The notes below the pieces were generated by a model that saw only the letters and a list, made by a program, of their open reading frames with translations, made no database searches and had not been told where the DNA came from. A stretch of 12,213 nt of DNA from Podochytrium sp. JEL0797 (taxonomy: Eukaryota > Chytridiomycota > Chytridiomycetes > Chytridiales > Chytriomycetaceae), in contig JADGJG010000815.1 of assembly GCA_027596195.1 (NCBI GenBank), positions 1-12,213 of the forward strand. The letters run 5' to 3'. Of the stretch, positions 1 to 9,400 are shown piece after piece; positions within the stretch are counted from its first letter, which is position 1; each line of letters begins with the position of its first letter. The position numbers and the translations under genes are program-made.

Positions 1-1
1 G

Positions 2-94
2 GACTGGAGATGGATTTCGCAGTGTCCCTTGAACCAGTTTTGCAATGCGAACGGGCCGAATGGGTTTGTGGGGTGTCAGTTGACTCCTCCGTAA
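2..94 (+). CDS. C-terminal end of a probable secreted cysteine-rich protein (partial)
   Basis: Frame 2 is open from the window edge to a TAA at 92-94. It reads about 30 residues rich in Trp, Cys, Asn and Gly, with three cysteines in SQCPLNQFCN and GFVGCQ, ending in LTPP. Such Cys/Gly/Asn spacing is typical of small disulfide-bonded extracellular modules, for example the ends of fungal chitin-binding (CBM19-like) domains, but the fragment is too short to name a family. A consensus AATAAA lies 94 nt downstream of the stop at 188-193, which supports a gene ending here on the + strand. The competing frame 1, open to 192, gives no recognisable protein. Upstream exons are outside the window. Confidence 0.42.
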   Translation, partial: DWRWISQCPLNQFCNANGPNGFVGCQLTPP

Positions 95-187
95 AGGGGA
101 CGGGCTGGGGGTTGTGTGCTGTTATGTTTTCTTGTTTTTGCTGTCCAATCTTCCTCCATTTGCTGTCTTTTCCTTCCTGTTTTGCTG

Positions 188-193
188 AATAAA
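188..193 (+). terminator. AATAAA poly(A) signal for the gene ending at 94
   Basis: Exact AATAAA, 94 nt after the TAA at 92-94. A T-rich stretch (about 123-190) precedes it and an A-run (205-211) follows. No other + strand gene ends nearby. Confidence 0.5.
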
Positions 194-368
194 CATCTGA
201 TATAAAAAAAGAGGGAGAGAGAAGCAGGAATAATTAGAGGATTTGAAAATGGGGGGAGGGGGGAGTGGTGGATACTCAAAAAATACTCGCGCCCTAAACT
301 TTCTGATACTGGGTTCTTCCTTGCTGACTGAAAGGGCATTTCTATTAAGAACAGATTAAGATTAATTG
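194..368 (+). promoter_or_regulatory. Spacer and presumed promoter/5' UTR of the TBC gene
   Basis: No gene is recognised here. The stretch contains an A-rich segment (203-240), a G-run (two runs of six G separated by A, about 251-263) and a low-CpG sequence just upstream of the ATG at 369. No TATA box or binding site can be called with confidence. The promoter assignment rests only on position. Confidence 0.3.
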
Positions 369-2008
369 ATGGAGAAAATCAATAATCTGCCAAACCAATT
401 TAGAAACTTCACTAAAATGGAGCCCACGCAAGTCGTGTTCCACGCGGACGGCAGCACTTCGCTCGACGACGGAAGCGACGAGGCAGCGGCCTACATCCTC
501 GGACGCATCGAGGCGACTGCGGCACCAGCGGCGGCGGCGGCTGCGGCTCCTCCGAGCGACAAGCGCTTTGGCAGTTTTGTGCTCGACCGCCTCGGCTTTT
601 CGCGCAGCGCCTCGTTCAAAGACGCGGCGCAGGAGACGCCCCTAGACGCCGCCGCCCTAGAAGACACGGACGCCGTCGACTGGGAGTTCTGGGGAAAGGC
701 CATGAACGCCTACGCCGCCGTGGCCCGCGCACAGCCGCGCCTGCTGGCAAACAAGCTGCAGCAGGGCATCCCAGACGCTATCCGTGGTCCAATGTGGCTG
801 GCAATCAGCCAGGCAAAGTCAGAGGAGATGGAGGCAACCTACCGCGCTTTGCTGACAAGGTCTTCCTCGCACGAGAAGATTATCCAGCGCGATCTCGCGA
901 GAACCTTTCCCTCACATCCGCATTTCAAGGACCCGAATGGTCCCGGACAAGAGAGTCTATTCAATGTGCTGAAGGCGTATTCACTCTATGATCCCGAAGT
1001 TGGATATTGCCAAGGAATTGCCTTCATTACGGGTCCTTTGCTGCTCAATGTGAGGATTCTAGCATAATGTTTCCCAAACTCAACCTGCCACTTTCATTTC
1101 CCACCAAGATGCCCGAAGAAGAAGCCTTTTGCGTCCTCGAAAAACTCATGAAACACTACAACTTCCGACCCCTCTACACCCCAACAATGCTTGGCCTCCA
1201 ACTCCGTCTCTTCCAATACGACCACTTACTCCAAGAACGGCTGCCAACCCTCCACGCCCACCTCGCCCAACACGACGTCACCTCCAGCATGTACGCATCC
1301 CCTTGGTTCCTTACCCTCTTTGCCTACCGCTTCCCCCTCGAAATCGTTCTCCGAATCATGGACGTTGTATTCTCTCAAGGCATCGAAACCGTCTTCCAAT
1401 TCGCGTTTGCCCTCCTCCAAAAAAACTCGGACCGTCTCCTCACCCTAACAGACCTCGGCGAGATTCTCGAGTTTCTCAAAGTCGGCCTGTTTGACGCATA
1501 CGAAGACGCTGTGGACGTGTTGCTCCGCGACGCAGCCGGGGTGCGTATCAAGAAATCGCGGCTCGATAAACTCGCGGTATTGCATCAAGAAAAACTCGCG
1601 CGCGAACACCCGGAGTTGTTGGAGGGGGATGCGTTGAAGGCCGAGAATCGCCGGTTGGCGGCTTCGTTGCGGAAACTCGAACATGCGTATGAGGAGCTCA
1701 ATCGCGAACATATTGAGGTTGTTAAGAAGGAGATGGTGTCGCAGTTTGAGCGGGAACGCGCGGTGCAGCGGGCGGAGGAGAATCGTGTTCTTGTGGAAGG
1801 GTTGCAGGGGGTGTTGAGTGCCGAACGGAGGGAGGCCGAGGAGAGTGTGAAGGACGAGATGGAGCGGTTGGCGCACAAGAATTTGGACTTGACGGAGCAG
1901 AATGGGGAACTTGAGGATCGTGTGGATCAATTGACGGGGCAGTTGGAGCAGCAGAGTCGGAGGGTCGAGTTGTTGGAGGGTCTCGTGAAGGCATTGAGGG
2001 GAGAGTAA
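369..2008 (+). CDS. TBC-domain Rab GTPase-activating protein, EVI5/Gyp5-like
   Basis: Two exons, 369-1049 and 1109-2008; the 59-nt intron is phase 0 (GTGAGG...CCAAG). Product is 526 aa. The TBC domain spans about residues 132-346, starting at GIPDAIRGPMW. Both catalytic fingers are present: IIQRDLAR supplies the Arg finger (R178) and GYCQG the Gln finger (Q215), so an active GAP that speeds GTP hydrolysis on a Rab is expected. Residues about 387-526 are a charged heptad-rich coiled coil. TBC followed by coiled coil is the layout of EVI5 and yeast Gyp5, which act in membrane traffic; the Rab partner cannot be read from sequence. The N-terminus has a poly-Ala stretch (about residues 51-62) and a Ser/Asp-rich segment. 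An in-frame ATG at 417 is an alternative start that would remove 16 residues. Joining the exons restores ITGPLLLN-MPEEEAFCVLEKLM, as the family requires. Confidence 0.93.
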
Positions 2009-2040
2009 ACCTTGTCATGTTCATTTGTTTTGAATTGAAA

Positions 2041-2046
2041 AATATA
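2041..2046 (+). terminator. Possible variant poly(A) signal AATATA for the TBC gene
   Basis: AATATA lies 33 nt after the TAA at 2006-2008 in an AT-rich 125-bp spacer (2009-2133). No canonical AATAAA occurs in this spacer. The same spacer must also hold the promoter of the lyase gene starting at 2134. Confidence 0.3.
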
Positions 2047-2133
2047 GAATTTCTTAACGAACGAAGGTTAAAAACGCGGTTATATTAATATTTAATTTCT
2101 CAAAAAGATCACTTTAAAAAGAAGATCTAAAAA

Positions 2134-3325
2134 ATGAACCGCTCACTCCTCCGCATGCCCACGTTCCGACGCGCATCCATCATGTACGTTCCTGGCAGCG
2201 ATGCACGCAAACTCGCCAAGGCATCCGCGTGCGACACAAAAGTGTTTGACCTCGAGGACTCTGTGCCAATCGCGCGAAAGGTGATTACTCATTTCTGCTT
2301 TCGTTATTGGATCTCCCTTCGAGTAGTTTCTACTGTGATTCTATAACCTCCTTCCTATCTAATGATATTGATTCAACTCTCCAGCAAGACGCCCGCGACA
2401 ATGTGGCCAAAGTGCTCGCAGGCCTCGAGGCAAACCGCACACAGGAAGCTTGTGTGCGCGTCAACAGTGTGGCCAGTGGATTCATTCATGAAGACCTGAA
2501 AGCCGTGCTTGGACACCCACGTCTCGATTCCGTGCTGATTCCCAAGGTGTGTGTTGGAATGACTGGTTCTGATGACCCACCTGTGTTGATCGTACCTTCT
2601 CGTTCAAGGTCAACGGCCCCGACGACATCCACCTCGTCTCCGCCGCCATCGACGCCTCCGCCGCGAACCCCAACCTCAAAATCCTCGCCACAATCGAAAG
2701 CGCGCAAGGTCTCCTCCATCTCAAAGAAATCATTGCCGCCGACGCCTCGCGTCTCCGCATCGAAGCACTCGTGTTTGCCTCCGAAGATTACATTGCGGAT
2801 CTCGGTCTCATCCGCACCCCGTCGCGCGTTGAGATGCTGCTCGCGCGTCAATTGGTGGTTGCGCATGCCGTCGCGAACGGGATGCAAGCGATTGATTGTG
2901 TGTGTGTGAATTTTAAGGAGGTGGATGTGTTGAGGGAGGAGTGTCGGGAGGGGAGGACGTTTGGGTTTACTGGGAAGCAGGCGATTCATCCATCTCAAGG
3001 TATTACAGTCGGGTCGTGTCTCGCGTTTTTTTTCGCCATTCTTACTCTCGCGTTGCTTGCAGTTGACATCATCCAAGAACACTTCACACCGACACCGGAA
3101 GACGTGGACTGGGCCCGCCAAATCATGGAAGGCAATGCCAAGAGTGAAGCTGAAGGCAAAGGCGCGTTCAACTTGAAGGGCAAGATGATTGATGCAGTTG
3201 AGTTTCTTGTTTTGGGTGTTGTTCTTCCTTGAATCACACAATAACCTTTTGCTTGAAAAAAAACAACTCAACAGCCCGTTGTGCTTTGGGCCAAACGAAT
3301 TCTCGCCAAGGTTTCCAAGAACTAA
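2134..3325 (+). CDS. CLYBL: Citrate lyase beta-like protein (citramalyl-CoA lyase), mitochondrial
   Basis: Five exons: 2134-2280, 2385-2546, 2609-2999, 3063-3196, 3275-3325; 294 aa. HpcH/HpaI-CitE superfamily: a TIM-barrel Mg-dependent lyase; animal CLYBL cleaves citramalyl-CoA to acetyl-CoA and pyruvate in mitochondria. Visible motifs in order: RRASIMYVPGSDARKLAKA near the N-terminus, CVRVNS (R74, substrate binding), DSVLIPKV, ATIESAQGLL (E133) and FASEDYIADLG (D163) as expected metal ligands, GFTGKQAIHPSQ, FTPTPEDVDWARQ, and GKMIDAPVV at the end. The first 20 or so residues hold four Arg and no acidic residue, fitting a mitochondrial presequence. The last intron (3197-3274, GTTGAG...AACAG) matters: reading through it gives a stop at 3230-3232 and an atypical tail, while splicing restores the family ending GKMIDAPVVLWAKRIL. 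The third intron (3000-3062) is 63 nt, has no stop and is in frame. Only 115 bp separate this gene from the LIM gene. Confidence 0.91.
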
Positions 3326-3440
3326 GAAGCATCCCTTCTCCCCTGTCTCTCCTTTTCCTTCCCTGTATTTTCTCGAGATATTGTAAAAAAAAAAGAAAGA
3401 AGCGCGGGTCAAAAAATTGTCACAAAAAAAATACGAGAAT

Positions 3441-4666
3441 ATGACCACCGTCGCCGAGCCCCCGCCTTTGCTGCCACCCACTTCACCCGCCGCCGGATCC
3501 ACTCTCGCACCCGTCGTCATGTCGGCTTCCGACAAACTGGCCGAGATTCTGAGGAAGCATGAGAAAGGTGTGTCGCGTTTTTTTCCCATGTTTGGGCACG
3601 TTTTCATGCACCCGAACCCCCCCCCCCCCCCCTCGCGTTTGACTTCCCCACCGCGAAGCAACTAAACATGAACACAAAAATGTAATTTAGACATCAAGTT
3701 GATTGAGAACCCCGAATTCCGAGGACACTGCGAATCGTGCCAAGGTAACCCCCCCAGGAAGGATCAAAGAATCCACGAACGCATGGTAAGCAAAAATACT
3801 AAAAATCGAACCCCCTCCAAAAAAGATCCCGTCACAGGAACTGACGGCGTCTCCTACAAAATCGACAACCTCTCCTCCTACTTTCACCAACGCTGCTTCA
3901 CCTGCCACGTCTGCTCCACCTCCCTCCGCGACGGCTCCGAATTTTTCGTCCACCAGTCTCGCCCGCACTGCGTGCCGTGCTATCAGGCCAAAATCCTCGG
4001 ATGCTGCGACGCGTGTGGCAAAGTGTTGAACCAGCAAGGGGTTGTGCGGGCGGTGGGGAGGAAGTTTCACCCCGAGTGTTTTGTTTGTAGGAAGTGTGAG
4101 GCGAGGTTGGAGGGGAGGTATTATGATAAGGAGGGGGCGTTTTGGTGTCGAGTTGAGTTTTTTGTTTTGACGCTTTTATACTCTGGGATCAAAATCGCAA
4201 AACGCGTCGCTAAAAACGAAATTTCTCCTATAGCCTTGCTATGTGGACGTGTTTATCCCCGTGTGCGCGTCGTGCAACCTCAAAATCATTCCTGAAGTGG
4301 ATGGAACCTCCGTCACAACGATTGACTGGAAGGGTCAAAAATATCATCAAAACTGCTTCGGATGCGCGGTATTAGAAAAACAAACATTATGCGTGGATGA
4401 TTTTGGCTAATCTAACCCCTTCAGGACTGCAAAAAAATGTTTTCGGATTTGAAGGCGTTCCAGCTCGATGGGAATCTGTGAGTTACACTCGCGTTCCGTT
4501 TTTGTGGAACTGGAAAAAGGGGGGAGGGGCCCTAATGCCGCGCCTGAAATCGTACGCCTACTCACTCACACTCCCCCACATCAGGTACTGCAAACCATGC
4601 CACTCGATCCGCATCAACCACACAGACTTGCTCGTTTCCGATCACCCAGTCGTTCCGCCGCAATAA
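3441..4666 (+). CDS. Three-LIM-domain protein
   Basis: Six exons: 3441-3567, 3691-3744, 3838-4151, 4234-4368, 4425-4477, 4585-4666; 254 aa. LIM domains are double zinc fingers that bind protein partners, often at actin structures. LIM1: C56, C59, H77, C80, C83, C86, C105, C108. LIM2: C117, C120, H138, C141, C144, C147, C164, C167. LIM3: C176, C179, H203, C206, C209, C212, C230, C233. All three keep the C-x2-C-x17/23-H-x2-C-x2-C-x2-C-x16/18-C-x2-C spacing after splicing, which supports the exon model. A Pro/Ala-rich N-terminus of about 30 residues precedes a short charged segment (SDKLAEILRKHEK). No catalytic domain is seen, so this is a small adaptor; the nearest named families are paxillin/Pxl1-like and other multi-LIM proteins, but LIM alone does not decide. 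Exon 3 could instead begin at 3828 (acceptor AAAAAAG), adding residues; 3838 after CACAG is preferred. Intron 1 carries a C16 run. Confidence 0.9.
3617..3632 (+). repeat. C16 homopolymer in intron 1 of the LIM gene
   Basis: Sixteen consecutive C, directly readable, inside intron 3568-3690. Likely length-variable and prone to sequencing error; it is outside coding sequence. Confidence 0.9.
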
Positions 4667-4670
4667 TAAA
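4665..4670 (+). terminator. AATAAA poly(A) signal overlapping the LIM stop codon
   Basis: The LIM gene stop is TAA 4664-4666; AATAAA begins at its second base (CAA-TAATAAA). Cleavage would normally follow some 10-30 nt downstream, inside the 66-bp gap to the PEX16 stop or in PEX16 sequence. Confidence 0.55.
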
Positions 4671-4679
4671 AGCATTCAT

Positions 4680-4685
4680 TTTATT
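4680..4685 (-). terminator. AATAAA poly(A) signal (minus strand) for PEX16
   Basis: TTTATT on the + strand is AATAAA on the minus strand, 48 nt downstream of the PEX16 stop at 4733-4735. It lies 10 nt from the LIM gene's own signal, so the two 3' ends are expected to overlap. Confidence 0.6.
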
Positions 4686-4732
4686 GTTTTCGAGATGTGT
4701 GAAACACCCTGATTTACTGTTTTCTCTCCCTC

Positions 4733-6124
4733 TCACGGATTCACGAGGAAATAATAGTTTTCCCAAAGGGGAATATAATCGGCCAAGAGCCCCGACGCCA
4801 ACGAAATGATGGGTTTCTTGGATAAGGCGTCGCAGAATTTGTGCAAACGCTCCCTGCAAAAAGGCACCTCGTATCAATATCCATGCCCCTCTTCCCCACA
4901 TTTCACCAACAAACAAGAAGAAAAAAACTCAACTTGACAAGCCCCGAATAAAACGGATCGCGCAACAAGCAGTACACGAGCATTCCGATTCGACGACGCA
5001 ATTCTTCCTTCTCGAGTGTCTTTCGGAGCACGGGTTTCTCGAGGGGCGATGCAATTGCTCCCGCGGATACGAGGAGGTTGTGGATCGCGGTCGCGTTAGC
5101 GTGGATTCCGAGGGACGTCGTTTCGAGGGTCAGCGAGAGGATCCAGGGGGTCCATGATTTTGTGCCGTATCTTCTCAATGCGAGTACTATGGAGGGTGTT
5201 GGTTTGGTTGAAGGGTGGTAAGAAAGAAGTTTTCACGAGTGGTGCGCGCAGTTGCGTGCGCGTGCATGCTACGCATTATTCGCGTCGAACAAAACAAACT
5301 CACAATACACCACAGGTCTTAGCATGTGCATCCACTCCGCTACAAGCCCAGGCCCCTTCAAACTCATCACCAAGTCCTCAGGCAAGACCGCCTCCGATCC
5401 CGCGAGGGCCTTTTTGTTCAAAAACGCCGTAATATCAGCGTCTTTGATGTGGTGCACGTCGTTTGCCCCAATTTCAGCAAGGGCCGGGACTTTTCTGTGC
5501 GAGTGTTTGCCAAGGGGAGCGGGGATGTTGTCGTCCTCTGCGAGAAACGCGGGTTTGATGGAGGACATGTCGTAGTCGCGTTCGGGGACTGGGGACGCGA
5601 GGAGGAGACGGTTGTTTGATTTGCGGAGCATGAGGAGGCGGCAGATGAATCTGGTGGGGAGGGAAGTGAGATGGGGGAAAGGGAACTTAGGCAAAACGCA
5701 CTTCACGGCTTCAATCTTTGCAATGACCCGCCAGCGCAGGGTTTCGCCCACATAGTCCTTTGCCAGCATTTCGAGAAACACTTGGAGGTATTCGCACAGG
5801 GCCAGAAGGTGGGCGGCTGTCTTGAAGGCGCCGCTGCGGAACATGCGGCCAATGTACACGTTGTGCCGAGAGGGGCCTTGGGCACGTCGGGCGGCAAGAG
5901 GACCAGAGAGCACTGAGTCGTGGAACGCACCGAGGACAGAGACAAGGGCGTGCTGATACCAGGTTAGTAAGCGTACGAGATCTCACACAACTCACCAGTC
6001 CCTCCGCTACAATCTCAGAGTGTGCAAACCGCCCTGGCAGCACATATGTTGCTGTCTCGGCGAGGCTTTCGATGGATCCAATCGCGGATGCGTGTCGCAG
6101 CACAAAGTCTGCATACGAGTCCAT
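4733..6124 (-). CDS. PEX16: Peroxisomal membrane biogenesis protein PEX16
   Basis: Four exons on the minus strand: 6124-5996, 5952-5304, 5186-4934, 4853-4733; 383 aa (human PEX16 is about 336). PEX16 is a membrane peroxin that, in animals and plants, acts at the ER/peroxisome membrane with PEX3 and PEX19 to insert peroxisomal membrane proteins. Family features: N-terminal YADFVLRHASAIGSIE followed by TYVLPGRFAHSEIVAEGL, the R-W-R-V-I-A-K-I-E-A-V-K helix in the middle, then RPVVYLLALRRYGTKSW (about residues 255-271) and the C-terminal LLADYIPLWENYYF. Each of the three introns (5953-5995, 43 nt; 5187-5303, 117 nt; 4854-4933, 80 nt) is needed to keep these motifs contiguous. The start at 6124 matches the family; an in-frame ATG at 6205 would add 27 residues. 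The residue 120-240 region is longer and more polar than in short homologues. Confidence 0.92.
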
Positions 6125-6445
6125 TTGGTGGAGTGAAGTGGGGGAAAAATATTTTCGTATTCGCACGAGGGGGTGTCGAATCTCTTCCTTTCCTTGAAAT
6201 CTCATCCACTTGTTATTCGAGAATAGACTAGACGTTGTTTTGAATACGGAATTGCCAACGCTAATGCATCCTCGTCCACAGCCATCTCATTAATTACCCC
6301 CTATTCTTTTCGTGCTAGTGTATAGAAAAGCCACTCATATGATTCTTTTGAAATTGTATCGGCGGATTAAGCGGCGAATCGCGTCTCCACAGCGCAAAAA
6401 TGGGCAAGGGTCCCTTTTTCGTCCGAAAAGTTGACGGGTCAAGTC
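6125..6445. promoter_or_regulatory. 321-bp shared upstream region between PEX16 and WDR27-like gene
   Basis: The PEX16 (minus) and WDR27-like (plus) start codons diverge from this stretch, so it must hold both promoters. It is AT-richer than the flanking coding DNA (for example 6200-6370) and encodes no recognisable protein. No TATA box, inverted repeat or known motif stands out. An out-of-frame ATG at 6400 lies 46 bp before the WDR27-like start. Confidence 0.5.
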
Positions 6446-9400
6446 ATGGATTTCTCGACTCACGCACAGCCAACGGAACTCCCCCCATCTGCATCGGGTC
6501 TCCACTGTCTCTTGCCAGACGGGTCCGTTGTTGTGTCTATCGAAAGCGGCGACACCGTGGTTCTGCGCAGCGCGGAAAGCGGAGTTCTGCTCAAGCGGCT
6601 AGCGATGCCAGTGAAGGCAGTGTGTGTTGGTGTAGCAGCGAGTATCGCAGCGAATCGTGTTGTTGTTTGTGTTGCGCTGGCGGGGCAGGGCGTGTTTGTT
6701 GCGCGGGTTGCGGGGTTGGACTCGCTGCGAGGGTGTGGAGGATTAAACCCTGGGATTCCTACGGACTTGGATCTTCTCGCGTCTGCGGAATCAGATGTCT
6801 CAAAGAGCTCCTGGCGCATCGCAGCGAAATTCGGTCCCGGCGACTCCCGCGTCGGGTGTCTCAAAATTCACTTTGCCCACAACGCCAACACTCCCTTTCT
6901 GGCCGCCGCATCGCTTAACGACGTTCTCGTGGCTTCACCCGTCCAGCGGATCGCGAATCAAAACCCAGAATTCAAATTTAATACTTCCGCACATCATACC
7001 ACGCGTCTCCATGGGCACAGCGCCGCAGTCACGGGAATCCTCTTCTTTGAACACCCGCAAACGACTGAAACAATGCTGATTTCAACCTCAGACGATAGGA
7101 CGTACAAAGGTGCGTTTGAAAGATTACTCATTTCACGCGTTTTTTAATTGTTTCTGGTTGGCAGTCTGGAACCTGTCGTCCTTCGAATGCATCTACAACT
7201 CTCCTATTATCTCTGCATACCCCATCTCCGCCATCTCTCTGAGCCTGTCCACCCACCCACTCAATTTGCGACAAATCCTCGTCATCGCAACAGACGACGG
7301 AAACTTGCACCTCCACGAATTCATCCCAACTTCAAACACCTCCAAAGATTCTCTCGTTGAAATTCGGTCTCTCCGAATCCTGAAAACCAGCTCCCTTTTC
7401 CCTGCCACCCCCGCCTCCACACGCGATGAATCCACATCCCCACCTCCAGCAGTCGTGTCGAGTCTTCCCAAATGGAAACAAAATCCACAATACCTCACTC
7501 CCAAATCGACACTCGAATCCGTTGACGACATTGCCACACCTTCAACCACCTGCACTTTCCTCCAACACCTGACTGTCCCCTGTTCATCAACGACCACGAC
7601 CCCACCAAAAACATACCTCCTCGTCGCCACACAAACCTCCATCACCCTTCTGGACGCATCCTCATTTGATTCAGTCCACTCGTGTATCCTCCAGAGTGCC
7701 GGATTCGTGTCCATCCTCGGATGCTCACAAATCCAACCCGAAATCCATCGCCGCAATCCTGAATCCCGCCGCATTCTGTCAACCACATCCAACTCCACAA
7801 CCGCTTCCGGGTTCTTTGAATTCCTCGTGCACCAGCGAATCACGCGTGAATTGAAAATGTACCGCGTCACGATCCCGCGAAGTAGTGATTCAACCGCGTC
7901 TCGAAGAGCGGTTTTCGGGAGAGGAAGTGGGGCGTTGGGAGATTCAGCGGTGGATTTGTTTGCGGTGCAAGAGGATGCGGAGGTTGCGGCGGATTCGGCG
8001 GCTGTGGTGGGTGGGATGAGGGACGTTGTTGCTCGGTTTGTGGCGGGACCGAGTGGAGGTGGGGGTGTGTGGGGTGATCGGTTGTGTAACGAGATGTTGG
8101 TGGAGTTGGCGAGATTGGATATTCGCGAGTTGGAGGATTTGGTGTCACGGGGGGGTGGGGAGGTGGAGGCGGCGAGGGCGAAGGCGCGGAGGGATAAGTT
8201 GCGGAATTGGAATGGAGGGGAGGGTGGTGGGGTTTCGGTGCTGTCTAGTGGGATTCGGGAAGGCATTTTGAGGACGGTGGAGGAGTTGTTTGGGGTGGAT
8301 GAAGGGAGCGTGAGATTTGGGTTTCGGGTAGAGGCGGATGATGGGGATCTGAAACGGACTGCGGGGCCTGCGACTCCCAAGAAACTGGGTGTGGCCAGTG
8401 CAAAACCATCTGCATCGAAACCGGTCAAGCCTCAACCAGCAAGCGTCACAGGCAGCGCCAAAAAGTCGGGGACCGTCCTCAACCAACCCATCACATTTCG
8501 CAAAACTGTCAAATCATCGGGATACACGCAAGAACCCATCGCCACTAAACTCTTCAAACTCCCCAAAATCGCGTCCGCCTCCAAACCCTCCCTCGTGAAA
8601 GCTTCCTCTCCGTCTCCAAGACCTTCCTCCGCTTCATCCTCCTCCTCGCCCAACAACTTTTGGCTCGACTCCCTCGACTCCGAACCTCTCACCAAATCCT
8701 CCTGCTCGACCCCTCCCTTCGCCACCTTCCCGCACGCAGGTCCCGTCACGTGCATCAAATTCAACGCGTCCGGTTCCGCACTCGCCGTGGGATGTGTCAG
8801 CAAAAGCGCATATGTGCACAAGATTGCATCCGCGACGAGTAAAGGGTTTCACGGACACGAAGCGAGCGTGTCGCACGTGTATTGGGGCAGTGAAGGCCGA
8901 ATGGTAGATTCCTTCTTATCTGGGTCCGTGGATGGAACGGCACAATTATGGAATGCAGGGTCAACCGACCCAGCCTTAACATTTGGGAAACCCACGCGAA
9001 AACCAGTCCCTCCCAAACCGAAACCTCCACCCCTCTCATTGACCCCGCTCCCACTCCAACGGCCTTCCTCGATTTTTTCTTCCTACCCCTCCACTTCCAC
9101 CACCGCCCTTCCCTCCACCTTCTCCATCCACTCAACCCCACTCCACCAACCCCAATTCTACTCGCACTCCCACCTCCTCCTCTGCCACTCTCAAAAACAC
9201 CTCCACCTCCTCGCATACCACCTCTCAAACCCGTCTGCCACTGAAATCAAACCAGGTCTCAATTACAACACGATCCGGCACAAAACCTCCATCGCGTTTC
9301 CATCCCCCATTGCATGTTACGACGCCCCGAACGCGTTCGCGTCGAATGCGGGGGTGGTGGTGTATGGTGGGGGAAGTGCAGCGGAAGCGGCAGTAGTTGA

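Noticed and set aside
250..270. G-rich run upstream of the TBC gene as a G-quadruplex
   Set aside because: Only two long G-runs followed by GG pairs; it does not supply four separate runs of three or more G with normal loops.
366..368. TTG start for the TBC protein
   Set aside because: An ATG follows immediately at 369; non-ATG initiation is not needed in a eukaryotic gene.
2486..3661. 391-codon open frame on the minus strand
   Set aside because: It runs antisense through the lyase exons and introns, the spacer and LIM exon 1, has low-complexity composition and no recognisable domain. The + strand genes explain the region.
3417..3665. 82-codon frame containing LIM exon 1 as a separate small gene
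   Set aside because: It starts from a non-ATG codon and reads into intron 1 through the C16 tract. The real start is ATG 3441 and the exon ends at 3567.
5252..5916. Several + strand open frames across the PEX16 locus
   Set aside because: All are antisense to PEX16 exons 2 and 3, with no motif; the minus-strand protein is clearly recognisable.
6400..6918. 172-codon + strand frame as a separate protein
   Set aside because: Its Cys/Arg-rich translation resembles no family and it overlaps the WD40-coding frame. Kept only as a possible upstream ORF.
7193..8428. 411-codon open frame on the minus strand
   Set aside because: Antisense shadow of the WDR27-like second exon, produced by the lack of reverse-strand stops in a biased sequence; Pro/Ser/Thr/Arg-rich without a motif.
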